Source: an uncultured Victivallis sp. | GTDB taxonomy: Bacteria > Verrucomicrobiota > Lentisphaeria > Victivallales > Victivallaceae | DNA: 64,000 bases | Assembly (NCBI GenBank): GCA_944389895.1 | Contig: CALXOA010000075.1 | Coordinates: 1-64,000 of the forward strand | Direction: 5' to 3' | Shown: positions 25,610-34,296 of the stretch, in pieces | Position numbering within the stretch: the stretch's first letter is position 1 | How the letters are laid out: each line of letters opens with the position of its first letter | Position numbers and translations under genes: made by a program | Notes under the pieces: generated by a model | What the model saw: the letters and a program-made list of their open reading frames with translations, nothing else | Database searches by the model: none | Told to the model about the DNA's origin: nothing

Positions 25610-28149
25610 ATCTGCTTCGTGAACTGCTGGCGCCTCTCTTCCCGCGGAAACTGGCGGTTGACCATTCTCACCGCCGGCAGGCTCCGGAGCGGCTGCCGCA
25701 ACACTGGCTCTATGTATTGCTCTGCGCGGCGGCCTGCGTGGCGTCGCTCTGGAAGTTCGGGCACCCTGATTGGACGATGACAGTCATGATCGCGATGCCG
25801 TTCGTGGCGGCACTGGCCTACATCCCGTATCGGGTGATTCCATCGTGGATCCGTTTTCTGCTCCAGCTTCTGATCACTGCGATCATCGGCATCTGGATGG
25901 TCTACCGGTTGCAGAAGGGGATTTCCGCGGACAAGGCGCTGATAGAAGTTCTTGCCGGAGCCTGTCTGATCTTTCTGATGGCGCAGAATGTGCGCGATTA
26001 CAGTTATCTTTTCGCACTCTCCACGATGCTGCTGCTCTACGGCGCTCTGCTGCCGCGGACGATCTACCTCTGGTGCCTTTTTACCGCTTTTGCAATCACG
26101 CTTTACCTTCTCTACAACAACCGTCTGCGGCAGCTGGCGTCGGCGCCGTCGCTGCGCAACCCGCAGCGGATCGTGCGGCGTAACTGGCACATCATCGGAC
26201 TCCATCTCGGGCTGGCGGCGCTTTTCTTCACGTTTATCTTTCCGCGTTTTCCGACCGATATGGGGGATACACGCGGTCTGTTCAGCGTGAGTTTCATGCA
26301 TGACAAGCAGTCGCTGCTGCCTCCGGATCTGCGGCACTGGTTCAGTTCGGAGCAGGTTGAGGACGGGAACGAGGGAGAACAGATCATCCGTGGAACCCGC
26401 CCTGATCTCTTGAGCATGACCGGTCTGCCGTTCAGTATCAAAAACAGTCAGGCGACGGCTTCCGGCCGCGGGGGAGACGGAGCTTCCCCGCCGGGGCGGG
26501 ATCTTGTGTTCCGGGTCAAGTCTCCATTGAAACTCTACCATGTCGCCCAGCTCTACGATCGGTACGACGGAACCCAGTGGTCGGTATCGGAAGGGTTGAA
26601 GAACAGCCGGGTACTGAACTCTCGAGAGGATCATTTCCAGCAGGTCTCTCTCTATTACACGATTTTCAAATGGCTGGGGCCGAAGCTCTACGCCCCGTAC
26701 CGGCCGCTGCTTTTCGAACAGCGGAGCGATTCGACGGCGTTCGGATTGTTCCGGACGAGCGCTTATAATGCGGAACTGGCGTTGAAGAACTATCCACAGC
26801 TGCCGTTCTCCTATCTGGTGACCAGTTTGCTCAGTACTGACCGGACACTGGCGGAAGGCCTCGAAGGTGGTTCCGCCTCGTTGCAGCCGTGGGTGGAGAG
26901 CGTTCCGCCCAAATATTATCTGCAGCTTCCCGAGGAGAAGATTTCCGTCCGGCTGCGGAAACTGGTCGAGACGTTGACGGAAGATTGCCACAGCGACTAT
27001 GAGAAGGCGGTCCGGTTGCGCGACTATCTGCGGAATGTATTTCCTTATGAACAGTTCTCCCTGCCGGTCCCGGCCGGAAAGGAGGGGGTGGATTATTTCA
27101 TATTTGAACTCAAAAAAGGACATTGCGAGTACTTCGCTTCGAGTCTGGCGGTGCTGGCCCGACTGGCCGGACTGCCTGCCCGGGTCGCGACCGGCTTTTC
27201 TCCCGGCGACTACAACACGCTGTTGAATGTATTCGAGGTTTACGAATATCACGGGCATGCCTGGACACAGATATTCGTCAAGGAGTACGGTTGGCTGACC
27301 ATGGACGCGACGCCGCCTGGTCACGTGGAATCGAATACCACGCCGCTCGGAATCGGGCAGTTGCGCGATCCTTTCGGGGATGAGTGGCGGATCACGCCGC
27401 CGGAGCTGACCACTCATACGCTCGAGACATTGAAGGATCTCTATTTGAAACGGCTTCGTGCCGACGAACCGATGGACAGCAAGACCGCCGAGATGCTCCT
27501 GCAGATGTCACGTGTCCAGGATGAGATCCGCAACCGCGTGCAGAAAACCTACCAGAAAGTGGCGGCGAAGACCGCCCGCAAACCCGGAGAAAAGGCGCCG
27601 CTGACTTTCCAGGAACGGCTGAGGCGGGCGACCGCATGGATCCAGGAGGCGGCCGGAAAGATCAGCACGCTGATTCGTGAACATACCGCATTGGCGGTAG
27701 CGGTTCTGTTGATGATTCCGGTCCTGTTTGTGCTGGTCCGGTTTGCGTTGAGACGGCTCAGACTGCGGCGGATGCGACGCAGTGTTGTACGCAATTTCGC
27801 CCGGGCGCGCGAGGGGCTGAAGCGGAAGGAGTACCGGGAGAGTGTTCTTGCCGCCTATCATGCGGCACGGACACTTTTATCGCTGGCGAAATTCCGGCGT
27901 TACCGCGGTGAGGAATTGCTCGATTACGCCGCCAGACTGGAACAGGAGCATCCCGAGCTTGACGATGTGCCCGGTCCGGTGTTCCTCGCATTCTACGAGG
28001 CGGAATACGGGGTCGGACCGATCGCCCGGCGCAGTGCGGTGCTGACGCTTCGCCGGGCCCGTTCTCTGTGTCGGCTGCTGGCCGGAGCGAAGAACTGCCG
28101 CGGTCTCTATGCGGCATCGGCACGAAAGGACGCCGATCGGCGGAAATAG
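25606..28149 (+). CDS. TgpA-like membrane transglutaminase
   Basis: An 847-residue protein of the TgpA type. Several membrane helices lie in residues about 25-215. A large extracytoplasmic region includes a transglutaminase core with the triad C507 (KKGHCEYFAS), H551 (YHGHAWTQIF) and D567 (TMDATPPG). A further membrane helix (residues about 690-715) precedes a cytoplasmic DUF4129-like tail. Related proteins occur with MoxR and DUF58 in a conserved operon of poorly known role in cell-envelope or stress functions. The start overlaps DUF58 by four bases. The protein substrate is unknown. It converges with the GntR gene, 18 bases between stops. Confidence 0.9.
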   Translation: MNLLRELLAPLFPRKLAVDHSHRRQAPERLPQHWLYVLLCAAACVASLWKFGHPDWTMTVMIAMPFVAALAYIPYRVIPSWIRFLLQLLITAIIGIWMVYRLQKGISADKALIEVLAGACLIFLMAQNVRDYSYLFALSTMLLLYGALLPRTIYLWCLFTAFAITLYLLYNNRLRQLASAPSLRNPQRIVRRNWHIIGLHLGLAALFFTFIFPRFPTDMGDTRGLFSVSFMHDKQSLLPPDLRHWFSSEQVEDGNEGEQIIRGTRPDLLSMTGLPFSIKNSQATASGRGGDGASPPGRDLVFRVKSPLKLYHVAQLYDRYDGTQWSVSEGLKNSRVLNSREDHFQQVSLYYTIFKWLGPKLYAPYRPLLFEQRSDSTAFGLFRTSAYNAELALKNYPQLPFSYLVTSLLSTDRTLAEGLEGGSASLQPWVESVPPKYYLQLPEEKISVRLRKLVETLTEDCHSDYEKAVRLRDYLRNVFPYEQFSLPVPAGKEGVDYFIFELKKGHCEYFASSLAVLARLAGLPARVATGFSPGDYNTLLNVFEVYEYHGHAWTQIFVKEYGWLTMDATPPGHVESNTTPLGIGQLRDPFGDEWRITPPELTTHTLETLKDLYLKRLRADEPMDSKTAEMLLQMSRVQDEIRNRVQKTYQKVAAKTARKPGEKAPLTFQERLRRATAWIQEAAGKISTLIREHTALAVAVLLMIPVLFVLVRFALRRLRLRRMRRSVVRNFARAREGLKRKEYRESVLAAYHAARTLLSLAKFRRYRGEELLDYAARLEQEHPELDDVPGPVFLAFYEAEYGVGPIARRSAVLTLRRARSLCRLLAGAKNCRGLYAASARKDADRRK

Positions 28150-28167
28150 AGAAATCCCGGGCCGGTT

Positions 28168-29223
28168 TTAAAGTTTCTTCAGCGTCACGGCCGTTTCGGT
28201 CGTGCGTGTGCGGTGCTTTCCTTGCGGTTCGGGCACGTGCAGTCCGGGAGCCAGGTAGATCCGGCGGGCTGCGCTGCCCGGATGGCGGATCCGGCGGAGG
28301 CACTCTTCCAGCGCCGCTTCTCCGGCGCTGTGCCAGTTGATCGTGACTGTGGGCAGCGCAGGGCCGGGAGTGCGCAGGAAGAGCGGTTTCCCGTCGATGC
28401 AGAGGACATCGCGTTTGTTGTCGGTGAGTTCGTGCCCGCTTTCCAGCCGGCAGCGTTTTGCATCCGCCAGAGCGTCGACTCCGCAGAAATAGAGGATTCC
28501 CACGTCTTCCGGAAAGTTGTCGAGGCGGGCGGTCACTGTGGTTTCGATTTTTCCGCCGGCTGCTTCCCATGCCGCCCGGAAAAGTGTTTCGCGGAAGCGG
28601 TGGACCGGGCGCTCGTGACGGACCAGGATCAGACGGTCCCGTCGCCGGCGCAGAAAGAACTCCAGGGCAAGTTCCGTCGCCGGAATCGGATCGAGTTCCA
28701 CAAGCGAAAACATCCCGTCAAAGGCGCAGTGCATGGATACTCCGACCGCGGGACATTTTGCATGGGGATGGCGAAGAACCGCGTCATATCCCCCGAGCAG
28801 AAGCATCGCGTCCTCCCGGGCCGCCAGCGATTCGAATACCGCGTCATTCATCTCCGACGCACTCAGAACAGATTCCGTCAGGCGGATGTCGCGGACGCGG
28901 GCGGCATCACGGACTCCATTCAATGCGATCCCGGTATAGGAATCCATGTAATTTACTCCTCTCAGCGCGAAAACCACACCGATGCGGCACGGAGTCGGAG
29001 GACGTCGTTTCTCTGCGACGAACGTTCCGGAACCGTGTCGGAACTCCACCATTCCACGACGTTCCAGTTCGGCGACACCGCGTCGTGCGGTATTCATGGA
29101 GAGTCCGAATTTTTCCATCAGTTGCCGCAGTGACGGCAGTTTCGTGCCCGGTGCATATCTGCCGCAGATGATTTTCGCTTCGATGAAGCGGATCAGCGCG
29201 TCACCTTTGCCGGGTTTATGCAT
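28168..29223 (-). CDS. GntR/LacI-type transcriptional regulator (AraR-like architecture)
   Basis: A 351-residue regulator with an N-terminal GntR winged helix (IICGRYAPGTKLPSLRQLME, then FGLSMNTARRGVAELERRG and FRHGSGTFVA) and a C-terminal periplasmic-binding-protein-like domain as in LacI repressors (CRIGVVFALRG, MLLLGGYDAVLR, RDRLILVRHERPVHRFRETL). The layout matches AraR-like sugar-responsive repressors. The ATG at 29223 has GGAG six bases upstream and overlaps the flavoprotein stop by eight bases; a GTG at 29235 is possible. It is the last gene of the flavoprotein operon and is the likely regulator of the repeats at 31781-31851. The ligand is unknown. Confidence 0.87.
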   Translation of the reverse strand: MHKPGKGDALIRFIEAKIICGRYAPGTKLPSLRQLMEKFGLSMNTARRGVAELERRGMVEFRHGSGTFVAEKRRPPTPCRIGVVFALRGVNYMDSYTGIALNGVRDAARVRDIRLTESVLSASEMNDAVFESLAAREDAMLLLGGYDAVLRHPHAKCPAVGVSMHCAFDGMFSLVELDPIPATELALEFFLRRRRDRLILVRHERPVHRFRETLFRAAWEAAGGKIETTVTARLDNFPEDVGILYFCGVDALADAKRCRLESGHELTDNKRDVLCIDGKPLFLRTPGPALPTVTINWHSAGEAALEECLRRIRHPGSAARRIYLAPGLHVPEPQGKHRTRTTETAVTLKKL

Positions 29224-31000
29224 CGAGGACTCCACGGTTACGGGCGAAATTGAGATCGAAGGCGTCGGCGGCTACCAGCGGCAGCACTGAACCGATCCGG
29301 TGAGCGATTCCCCAGGTCGTGAGCTCTTCGGCGATTGCGACCCGGAAGGAAAAATCCATTCGCCGCATGGTTTGTCTGGTCCCTTTCAACCGGGCTTCCA
29401 GGCGCCATTGCGGATCTTCCGCGTTGCTGCGGAGCCGTGCGGCGATCTCCGGGCGCAGCCCGGGATGGCGCCGTCCGATCTTCAGCAACGCCATGACCGC
29501 GTGGGTATGATATTCGTAAAGGCAATCGATTGTTCGATCGGCCAGTACTCCTGCGGCGAGAGGCAGCGTTTCCGGATCTGCGAAGCAGCCGAGAAAAAAG
29601 AGTGCTGCATATCCGCGCGCATGATTGTATTTCCGGCTGTGGGTCGGTCGGAAGGGATCGCGTTCGGCAACCATCCGTCGCAATTCCGGCAGTGCTGCCG
29701 GATCCCGTTTGAGCGCGAGGGCGAATGCGATATGCCGTTTCAGGTTTGAATCCGTCGGAGCCGTATCAAGCCAGCCACGTAACGTCGTCACGTCAAGCCG
29801 GCACCGGGCCGACCAGAGCGCGCAACCGGGATGGTCGGTTCCGAGTTCCGAATGGATTTCCGCCGGTGCGAGTCCCCAGATTCGTTCGTTGTTCCGAAGC
29901 GGGGAAGGGGAGAGATGCAATCGCGCCGCCAGTAGGTCGTAGGGAACTTCCAGAGGTTCGATATTCCGTTGTACCGCAAGTGCGGCCATGATTCCGGCGG
30001 CTTCCCCGATCCGGCCCATGCAGCTGTTCATCCGCAATGCGTGACCGATGTCATGGTCGACTCCGAGATGACGTGCCGCGGCGATCAACCCCCGGACACC
30101 CCGGGGAATCAGTGTTGCGCGCGGTACCGCGAAATCCAGTTCGATACCCCACATCGAGCAACCGATCAGCCATTCCTGAAGTGTTTCACTCTCGAGCGCC
30201 AGGTCGTTTGCATGAGTGTCGATGTTCGAGTGGGGGTAGGCGACCGGTTCCGGGAGAACGGCATTGCCGTTGAGAAATTCGGCAAGTGTCAACTGGCGAA
30301 CCGATACGATATGAACTCCCTCCCGGATACCCGGCAGATCGGCGGGGGCAAAAAGTTCACGGTGTTGCGCGTAGTCGTCATGCAGATGGACCAGGGCGCT
30401 CTGCAGCAGCATTTGTGAATATCCCGGTTCCCGGGTCTGATCGATCCGCCCCGCATCGAAGTTTGCGGCGTGAATGGTCTGGGCCGACAGACAGCCCATC
30501 GTGTTGGTGAAAGGTTGAAACTGGCCGTCGGAAGCACGTCCGGACACGAGTTCGCAACCGGCCATCCGGCAGATTTCCGCGTCGGCGGTGGCGTCGATCA
30601 CAATCCGGGCGGAACTTTCATGAGGTTGTCCTTCCGCATCGAGCCAGCGGAGGCCGGCAACCCGTTTCCCCGTCATGTTCACGTTGATGATGGTCACTGC
30701 GTAGTGAAGTTCGACGCCAGCCTTGAGTGCCTCTTCCTCAAGGACACATTTCCTGAGTTCTGTATTGCCCGGATGCCAGCCGCCCGCGGCGTGTCGGCGT
30801 GCGACGTCGGCATCGATTTCAGCCTGGAGTCCCTCGGGGGGCTGGCGATAGTAACCGGGAATGAATCCGCCGGTATGGGTCCCGCCTGGGTAGGTGTTGC
30901 GCTCCAGTACCAGTACCCGTGCTCCACTGCGTGCCGCTGCGATTGCCGCTATCGAACCGGCGGTGCCGAATCCGGCGACGATGATGTCGTGTCGGTTCAT
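29216..31000 (-). CDS. FAD-dependent oxidoreductase with helical-repeat C-terminus
   Basis: A 594-residue flavoprotein of the FAD-dependent oxidoreductase family (FAD_oxidored type). The dinucleotide-binding start is DIIVAGFGTAGSIAAIAAAR, then LVLERNTYPGGTHTGGFIPG, IVIDATADAEICRMAGCEL and, near residue 340, LRMNSCMGRIGEAAGIMAAL. The last 180 residues lack FAD motifs and look like alpha-helical repeats (HEAT-like), which may bind a partner or substrate. Related proteins sit in sugar-degradation loci. Its ATG overlaps the upstream gene by four bases and its stop overlaps the GntR gene. The substrate is not known. Confidence 0.82.
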   Translation of the reverse strand: MNRHDIIVAGFGTAGSIAAIAAARSGARVLVLERNTYPGGTHTGGFIPGYYRQPPEGLQAEIDADVARRHAAGGWHPGNTELRKCVLEEEALKAGVELHYAVTIINVNMTGKRVAGLRWLDAEGQPHESSARIVIDATADAEICRMAGCELVSGRASDGQFQPFTNTMGCLSAQTIHAANFDAGRIDQTREPGYSQMLLQSALVHLHDDYAQHRELFAPADLPGIREGVHIVSVRQLTLAEFLNGNAVLPEPVAYPHSNIDTHANDLALESETLQEWLIGCSMWGIELDFAVPRATLIPRGVRGLIAAARHLGVDHDIGHALRMNSCMGRIGEAAGIMAALAVQRNIEPLEVPYDLLAARLHLSPSPLRNNERIWGLAPAEIHSELGTDHPGCALWSARCRLDVTTLRGWLDTAPTDSNLKRHIAFALALKRDPAALPELRRMVAERDPFRPTHSRKYNHARGYAALFFLGCFADPETLPLAAGVLADRTIDCLYEYHTHAVMALLKIGRRHPGLRPEIAARLRSNAEDPQWRLEARLKGTRQTMRRMDFSFRVAIAEELTTWGIAHRIGSVLPLVAADAFDLNFARNRGVLDA

Positions 31001-31698
31001 GTTTCCATCTCCCGCAGGCCGCGATCAAGCGCTTCAACCGGATTGTCGAAACGGCAGTCGGTGAACCGGGTTCCGATCAACTGTAATCGGGCGTCGGCGA
31101 GTTCGACGGGCCGTTCCGCCCAGCTGCGTAGGAACCTTGCGCGCGCCTCCGGCCATGTTACCGACCCGGGCAATGGAAATCGAAGATGTGCTTCTCCGGG
31201 CACAATCCCCGGGAAGAGTTCAAAGGGGGACCGGCGACAGGCCGGCGGCGTCGGCATGGGGAGCCCGATCATGGCGGTAAGATATTTGGGGGTCGTGGGG
31301 GCCGGGCGGGTGTCAATCACCTCTGCGGCTTCGACCAGCAGTTCTCCTTCGACGTCGCGCAACGTGACCAGGTTGTTCTCCCGGCGGACCGGGACGCACG
31401 TGAAGCGGATCTCCAGGCCCCTGTCAAGACACCACTTTGCGAAAACCGGCAGCAGGGCCGCCTGATGAACTCTGCCGTTTTCCAGCACCCGGCGTGTTTC
31501 CAGGGCGCGCCGGAACTCTACCGCGAGAGGATGGCGCACCGGAGCGTTCCAGTTGCGCCCGGGATCGAAGGTCAATGTAAATTCCGCTCCCGGCACAACA
31601 TTCGGCTCGACAATCAGCGCCCCCGGGCGTCTGGCTGCGAGGCCGCAGCCGTAGAATCCCGCACCGAGAATCAATGAAGAACAGGTGATCTTCCGCAT
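30997..31698 (-). CDS. Small flavoprotein-like Rossmann protein
   Basis: A 233-residue protein beginning SLILGAGFYGCGLA, a glycine-rich dinucleotide-binding loop, and containing VIDTRPAPTTP, which resembles the second FAD-binding segment of oxidoreductases. It lacks the full-length catalytic part of known families and I cannot assign it further. The ATG at 31698 has GAAGGAAG six bases upstream. It is the first gene of the operon, directly behind the operator-like repeats, and overlaps the large flavoprotein by four bases (ATGA). A paired two-subunit oxidoreductase is a reasonable guess. Confidence 0.62.
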   Translation of the reverse strand: MRKITCSSLILGAGFYGCGLAARRPGALIVEPNVVPGAEFTLTFDPGRNWNAPVRHPLAVEFRRALETRRVLENGRVHQAALLPVFAKWCLDRGLEIRFTCVPVRRENNLVTLRDVEGELLVEAAEVIDTRPAPTTPKYLTAMIGLPMPTPPACRRSPFELFPGIVPGEAHLRFPLPGSVTWPEARARFLRSWAERPVELADARLQLIGTRFTDCRFDNPVEALDRGLREMET

Positions 31699-31780
31699 GA
31701 AGAACTTCCTTCGGGTTGTCTGCAATACCATTAATCATATCCGCAGAATGGTGTTTTTACAAACCCCGATGATCACAAAG

Positions 31781-31851
31781 TGTTCTCTTTTTTTTGAAGT
31801 TGTTTTTGCTGAACAACAAGTGTTCATCTAAGAACTGTTCTCTTTTTTTTG
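31781..31851 (-). promoter_or_regulatory. Operator-like repeat cluster of the flavoprotein operon
   Basis: The 16-mer TGTTCTCTTTTTTTTG occurs exactly twice, at 31781-31796 and 31836-31851. Between them is TGAACA-N5-TGTTCA (31810-31826), and AGAAC-T-GTTCT (31831-31841) is a second perfect inverted repeat. All share the TGTTC core. The cluster lies 80-150 bases before the first flavoprotein gene and is probably bound by a dimeric repressor such as the GntR protein of the operon. Confidence 0.55.
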
Positions 31852-31863
31852 TCGGAAATTCGG

Positions 31864-32253
31864 CTAGCCGACCCCGATTCCGCAGAAGGCGAGGGGAAGA
31901 AGCAGCAGCTTCACCGTGAGGCGAAACGGTGCGATGGTTCCGCGCCCGATGTTTCGGATGCCGTTGGAGAATTGGCTGAACGGGATTCCCACAGAACTCT
32001 GGAGCATCCCCACCGGCAGCCGGAAGATGTCGATCAGGTCGCGCCCCATCGACAGCGTGTGGGCCGCGCCGCTGCGCATGCCGGTGATCACGTAGGGCGC
32101 GGCGATCTGGGCCCCCTTGATCGCTATGGGGGTCAGGATCGCGATGGTAACCGGATCCATTGCCTGCGCTTCAGGCTGAAAAACGGGAAGGGTGAGGAGT
32201 GCCATGAGGCCTGCCGCAAGCAATCCGGTTCTGATGTTCAGTAGAAGATCCAT
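31864..32253 (-). CDS. Small membrane protein at the end of the type II secretion operon
   Basis: A 129-residue protein with an N-terminal signal or membrane helix (GLLAAGLMALLTLPVFQPEAQA), a second hydrophobic stretch (VTIAILTPIAIKGAQIAAPYV) and a hydrophobic C-terminus (FRLTVKLLLLPLAFCGIGVG). No family is recognised. GGAG lies eight bases before the ATG, and the start overlaps the gspK end by 16 bases, so it is translated as part of the secretion operon. It could be an accessory or assembly factor, but nothing in the sequence proves that. Confidence 0.62.
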   Translation of the reverse strand: MDLLLNIRTGLLAAGLMALLTLPVFQPEAQAMDPVTIAILTPIAIKGAQIAAPYVITGMRSGAAHTLSMGRDLIDIFRLPVGMLQSSVGIPFSQFSNGIRNIGRGTIAPFRLTVKLLLLPLAFCGIGVG

Positions 32254-33245
32254 TCGAAATACTCCACGGTGTTGTTTTGCGGTCCGAAGATGGAAAAAGC
32301 GGGGAAGGAGAACGTCAGACGCTGTCCCGGCCGGCCGCTTCCCTGCGGCGGGCGGATTGTGACGGTGTAGTTTCCGCTTTCATTGCGGGAGAGGTTGGCG
32401 AGGTTGCCGAGCAGCAGCGGGTCGTTCAGCAGGTCATTGAATGATGTACGTTCCCGGCGGTAGGTTTCGAGGGCATCGAGCAGCGCTTCAATGTTTTCAT
32501 CTTCGAGTTGAGTGAAGGCTTTCAGGAGCCGGCGGTCGGCGGAGAAAAGGCTCGGTGCGCCGGAGAGACTGCCTGTGTTCTCCGGGGGAATCAGCCGGAT
32601 TGCGCTGAGCCGGCCATCCCGATCGGGTGGAAAGAGATCGGTAAAGCCGGTGATGTAGAAGAGTTCCTCGCGGAATTTCATCGCTTCATTGCGGGGCAGG
32701 GGGGCTTTGCCTTCCGCATCGTAATCGTCGACCTCCATTCCATCGATGGAGAGTTCGTCGCCGGAATCATTGTAGTCGTTGATCCGGTTTCCGAGAATAT
32801 CCAGCAGTTCCGTGTATTCGGTATCGTCGATTTCCGCCTGGCGGAGCCGCTGCAGGGTTGAGTTTGCGTTCTGTGCACTGAAGTCGAAACCGCTCTGTGC
32901 GTCGGTGATGACAAATTCGACGGTTTCTCCGTAATAGTCGAGCGTATGGACTACGCCGTCGGCGAGGTAACGGTCGTAGTCGTATTCACTGTAATCGACC
33001 TCTCCGAGAATCTGGAGCGGGTGCAGGTTGCGGTCGGCGGCGATCAGCCATTGGATCCGGTTTGCCGCTCCCTCCGCCGTATAGAACGAACGTTGCAGCG
33101 CAAGCCGGGTTCCGAGGGTAAAGGTGTTGTATTGTGACATTGAGACGACCGCCGTCACGAGGAGCCCGGCGGTGAAAATGAGGCAGAGCACGGCGATCAA
33201 CGCCGAACCGGATTCCCTTTTACGCTCCTTTCGTGTCGGTCTCAT
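32238..33245 (-). CDS. gspK: Type II secretion minor pseudopilin GspK-like
   Basis: A 335-residue protein resembling GspK, the large minor pseudopilin that caps the type II secretion pseudopilus. A basic leader (RKERKRES) precedes GSALIAVLCLIFTAGLLVTA, the hydrophobic segment without the Glu5 found in other pseudopilins, as usual in GspK. The long periplasmic domain contains an acidic, Asp-rich region (GDELSIDGMEVDDYDAEG), perhaps for calcium, and the SAM-like part expected in GspK. It follows gspJ after three bases and overlaps the next gene. The symbol is by position and architecture. Confidence 0.8.
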   Translation of the reverse strand: MRPTRKERKRESGSALIAVLCLIFTAGLLVTAVVSMSQYNTFTLGTRLALQRSFYTAEGAANRIQWLIAADRNLHPLQILGEVDYSEYDYDRYLADGVVHTLDYYGETVEFVITDAQSGFDFSAQNANSTLQRLRQAEIDDTEYTELLDILGNRINDYNDSGDELSIDGMEVDDYDAEGKAPLPRNEAMKFREELFYITGFTDLFPPDRDGRLSAIRLIPPENTGSLSGAPSLFSADRRLLKAFTQLEDENIEALLDALETYRRERTSFNDLLNDPLLLGNLANLSRNESGNYTVTIRPPQGSGRPGQRLTFSFPAFSIFGPQNNTVEYFEWIFY

Positions 33246-33248
33246 GGT

Positions 33249-33914
33249 TCAGTCTCCGAAAGTGGGGGTCTGCCGCCTGCCGTAGGTGCTGTTGGCTGAG
33301 GCTCCGGCGGTGCGGCGCAGCCATCGTTCCGTACTTCCGTCGTTCCACTCGACGGTAAGCTGGATCGCCAGCGGAACAGCTTCGTGATCATCCTCTTCCC
33401 ATACATCGAGAAATTCGATCTCATCGTCGCTGTTTTTCTCCGCGTAAAGGAACGAAATGCTTTTGACGTTTCCGGCGAGGACCTCGCGGGTGTACTCCTG
33501 AGAACCTTCCTCTTCCCACGGCAGCCGGGGATATTCGGAATACTCCGCAATCAGGTTGCCGTCCTCAAGCCGCAGCCGGATGAAGAGCAGTGCACCGCGA
33601 TCTCCCGGAAGGCTGCGCCGCAGTGTCGTGAAATGGAGCGAATCGTAATCTCCTTCGAAGACGAAGCGTTCGGAGTTGTTTTCGTCACGCCATTTGAAGG
33701 GGATCAGATTGCGTACGCATTGATCCATCATCCGGTCGATCGCCTGTGAGGTTTTGAGTTTCTCCGTGTATTTCACCGCGCGTTGCCAGCCGTTGTAGAA
33801 TGCGGCCGAGGCGGTTCCGATGATTGTCGCGACAACCACCAGGATTGCCATGGCAACCACCATCTCCACAAGGGTGAAAGAATGTTTTCTACTCTTCCTG
33901 CACGGTCGTTTCAT
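33249..33914 (-). CDS. gspJ: Minor pseudopilin GspJ-like
   Basis: A 221-residue pseudopilin. The prepilin cleavage region is KHSFTLVEMVVAMAILVVVA, with Glu at mature position 5. The C-terminal domain includes a WRDENNSERFVFEGDYDSLHF segment and an acidic tail region, fitting GspJ by size and order. The ATG at 33914 has AGGA six bases upstream; the longer in-frame start at 33932 has none. The start overlaps gspI by 26 bases. Confidence 0.8.
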   Translation of the reverse strand: MKRPCRKSRKHSFTLVEMVVAMAILVVVATIIGTASAAFYNGWQRAVKYTEKLKTSQAIDRMMDQCVRNLIPFKWRDENNSERFVFEGDYDSLHFTTLRRSLPGDRGALLFIRLRLEDGNLIAEYSEYPRLPWEEEGSQEYTREVLAGNVKSISFLYAEKNSDDEIEFLDVWEEDDHEAVPLAIQLTVEWNDGSTERWLRRTAGASANSTYGRRQTPTFGD

Positions 33915-34296
33915 AACTGATCCTGTCGACAATGAGTTGATCGACGGTCTTTCCGTCGCGGGCGCGGATCAGTTCGATCACGCAGCTTTTGAGCGGCAGT
34001 TGACCGACCTGGTCGTTGAGTTCGTCCGGAAGCCCTTCGGCGTCGCGGAACGATACGATCACCCGGTAATCATCGTAAGGGAAAAATTCGCGGCTGATGC
34101 CCGGTGGTTCCTCGCCCGGCTGCAGAAGGGTAAATTCCGCTGCCTGCATCAGCATGTGCATTCGGTTCCAGCGGTCGAAGTTGCGGGCCAGCCGTTCCTG
34201 GGACTGGATCAGCAACTGGAGCAGTCCGGAAAGGGCGAGGCCGAGGATGCCGATGGCGACGACCACTTCAATCAGGGTGAAGCGATGGTTTCTCAC
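33889..34296 (-). CDS. gspI: Minor pseudopilin GspI-like
   Basis: A 135-residue pseudopilin with the prepilin signature RFTLIEVVVAIGILGLALSG (Glu5 present), a helix running to about residue 50 and a small beta-rich C-terminus. Size and place between gspH and gspJ fit GspI, which starts assembly of the GspI-J-K tip. Its ATG overlaps the gspH stop by four bases. Confidence 0.82.
   Translation of the reverse strand: MRNHRFTLIEVVVAIGILGLALSGLLQLLIQSQERLARNFDRWNRMHMLMQAAEFTLLQPGEEPPGISREFFPYDDYRVIVSFRDAEGLPDELNDQVGQLPLKSCVIELIRARDGKTVDQLIVDRISYETTVQEE

Noticed and set aside
25516..27417. Long minus-strand frame opposite the transglutaminase gene
   Set aside because: The plus-strand gene has a complete catalytic triad and coupled overlaps; the minus frame has only low-complexity Arg/Gln/His sequence.
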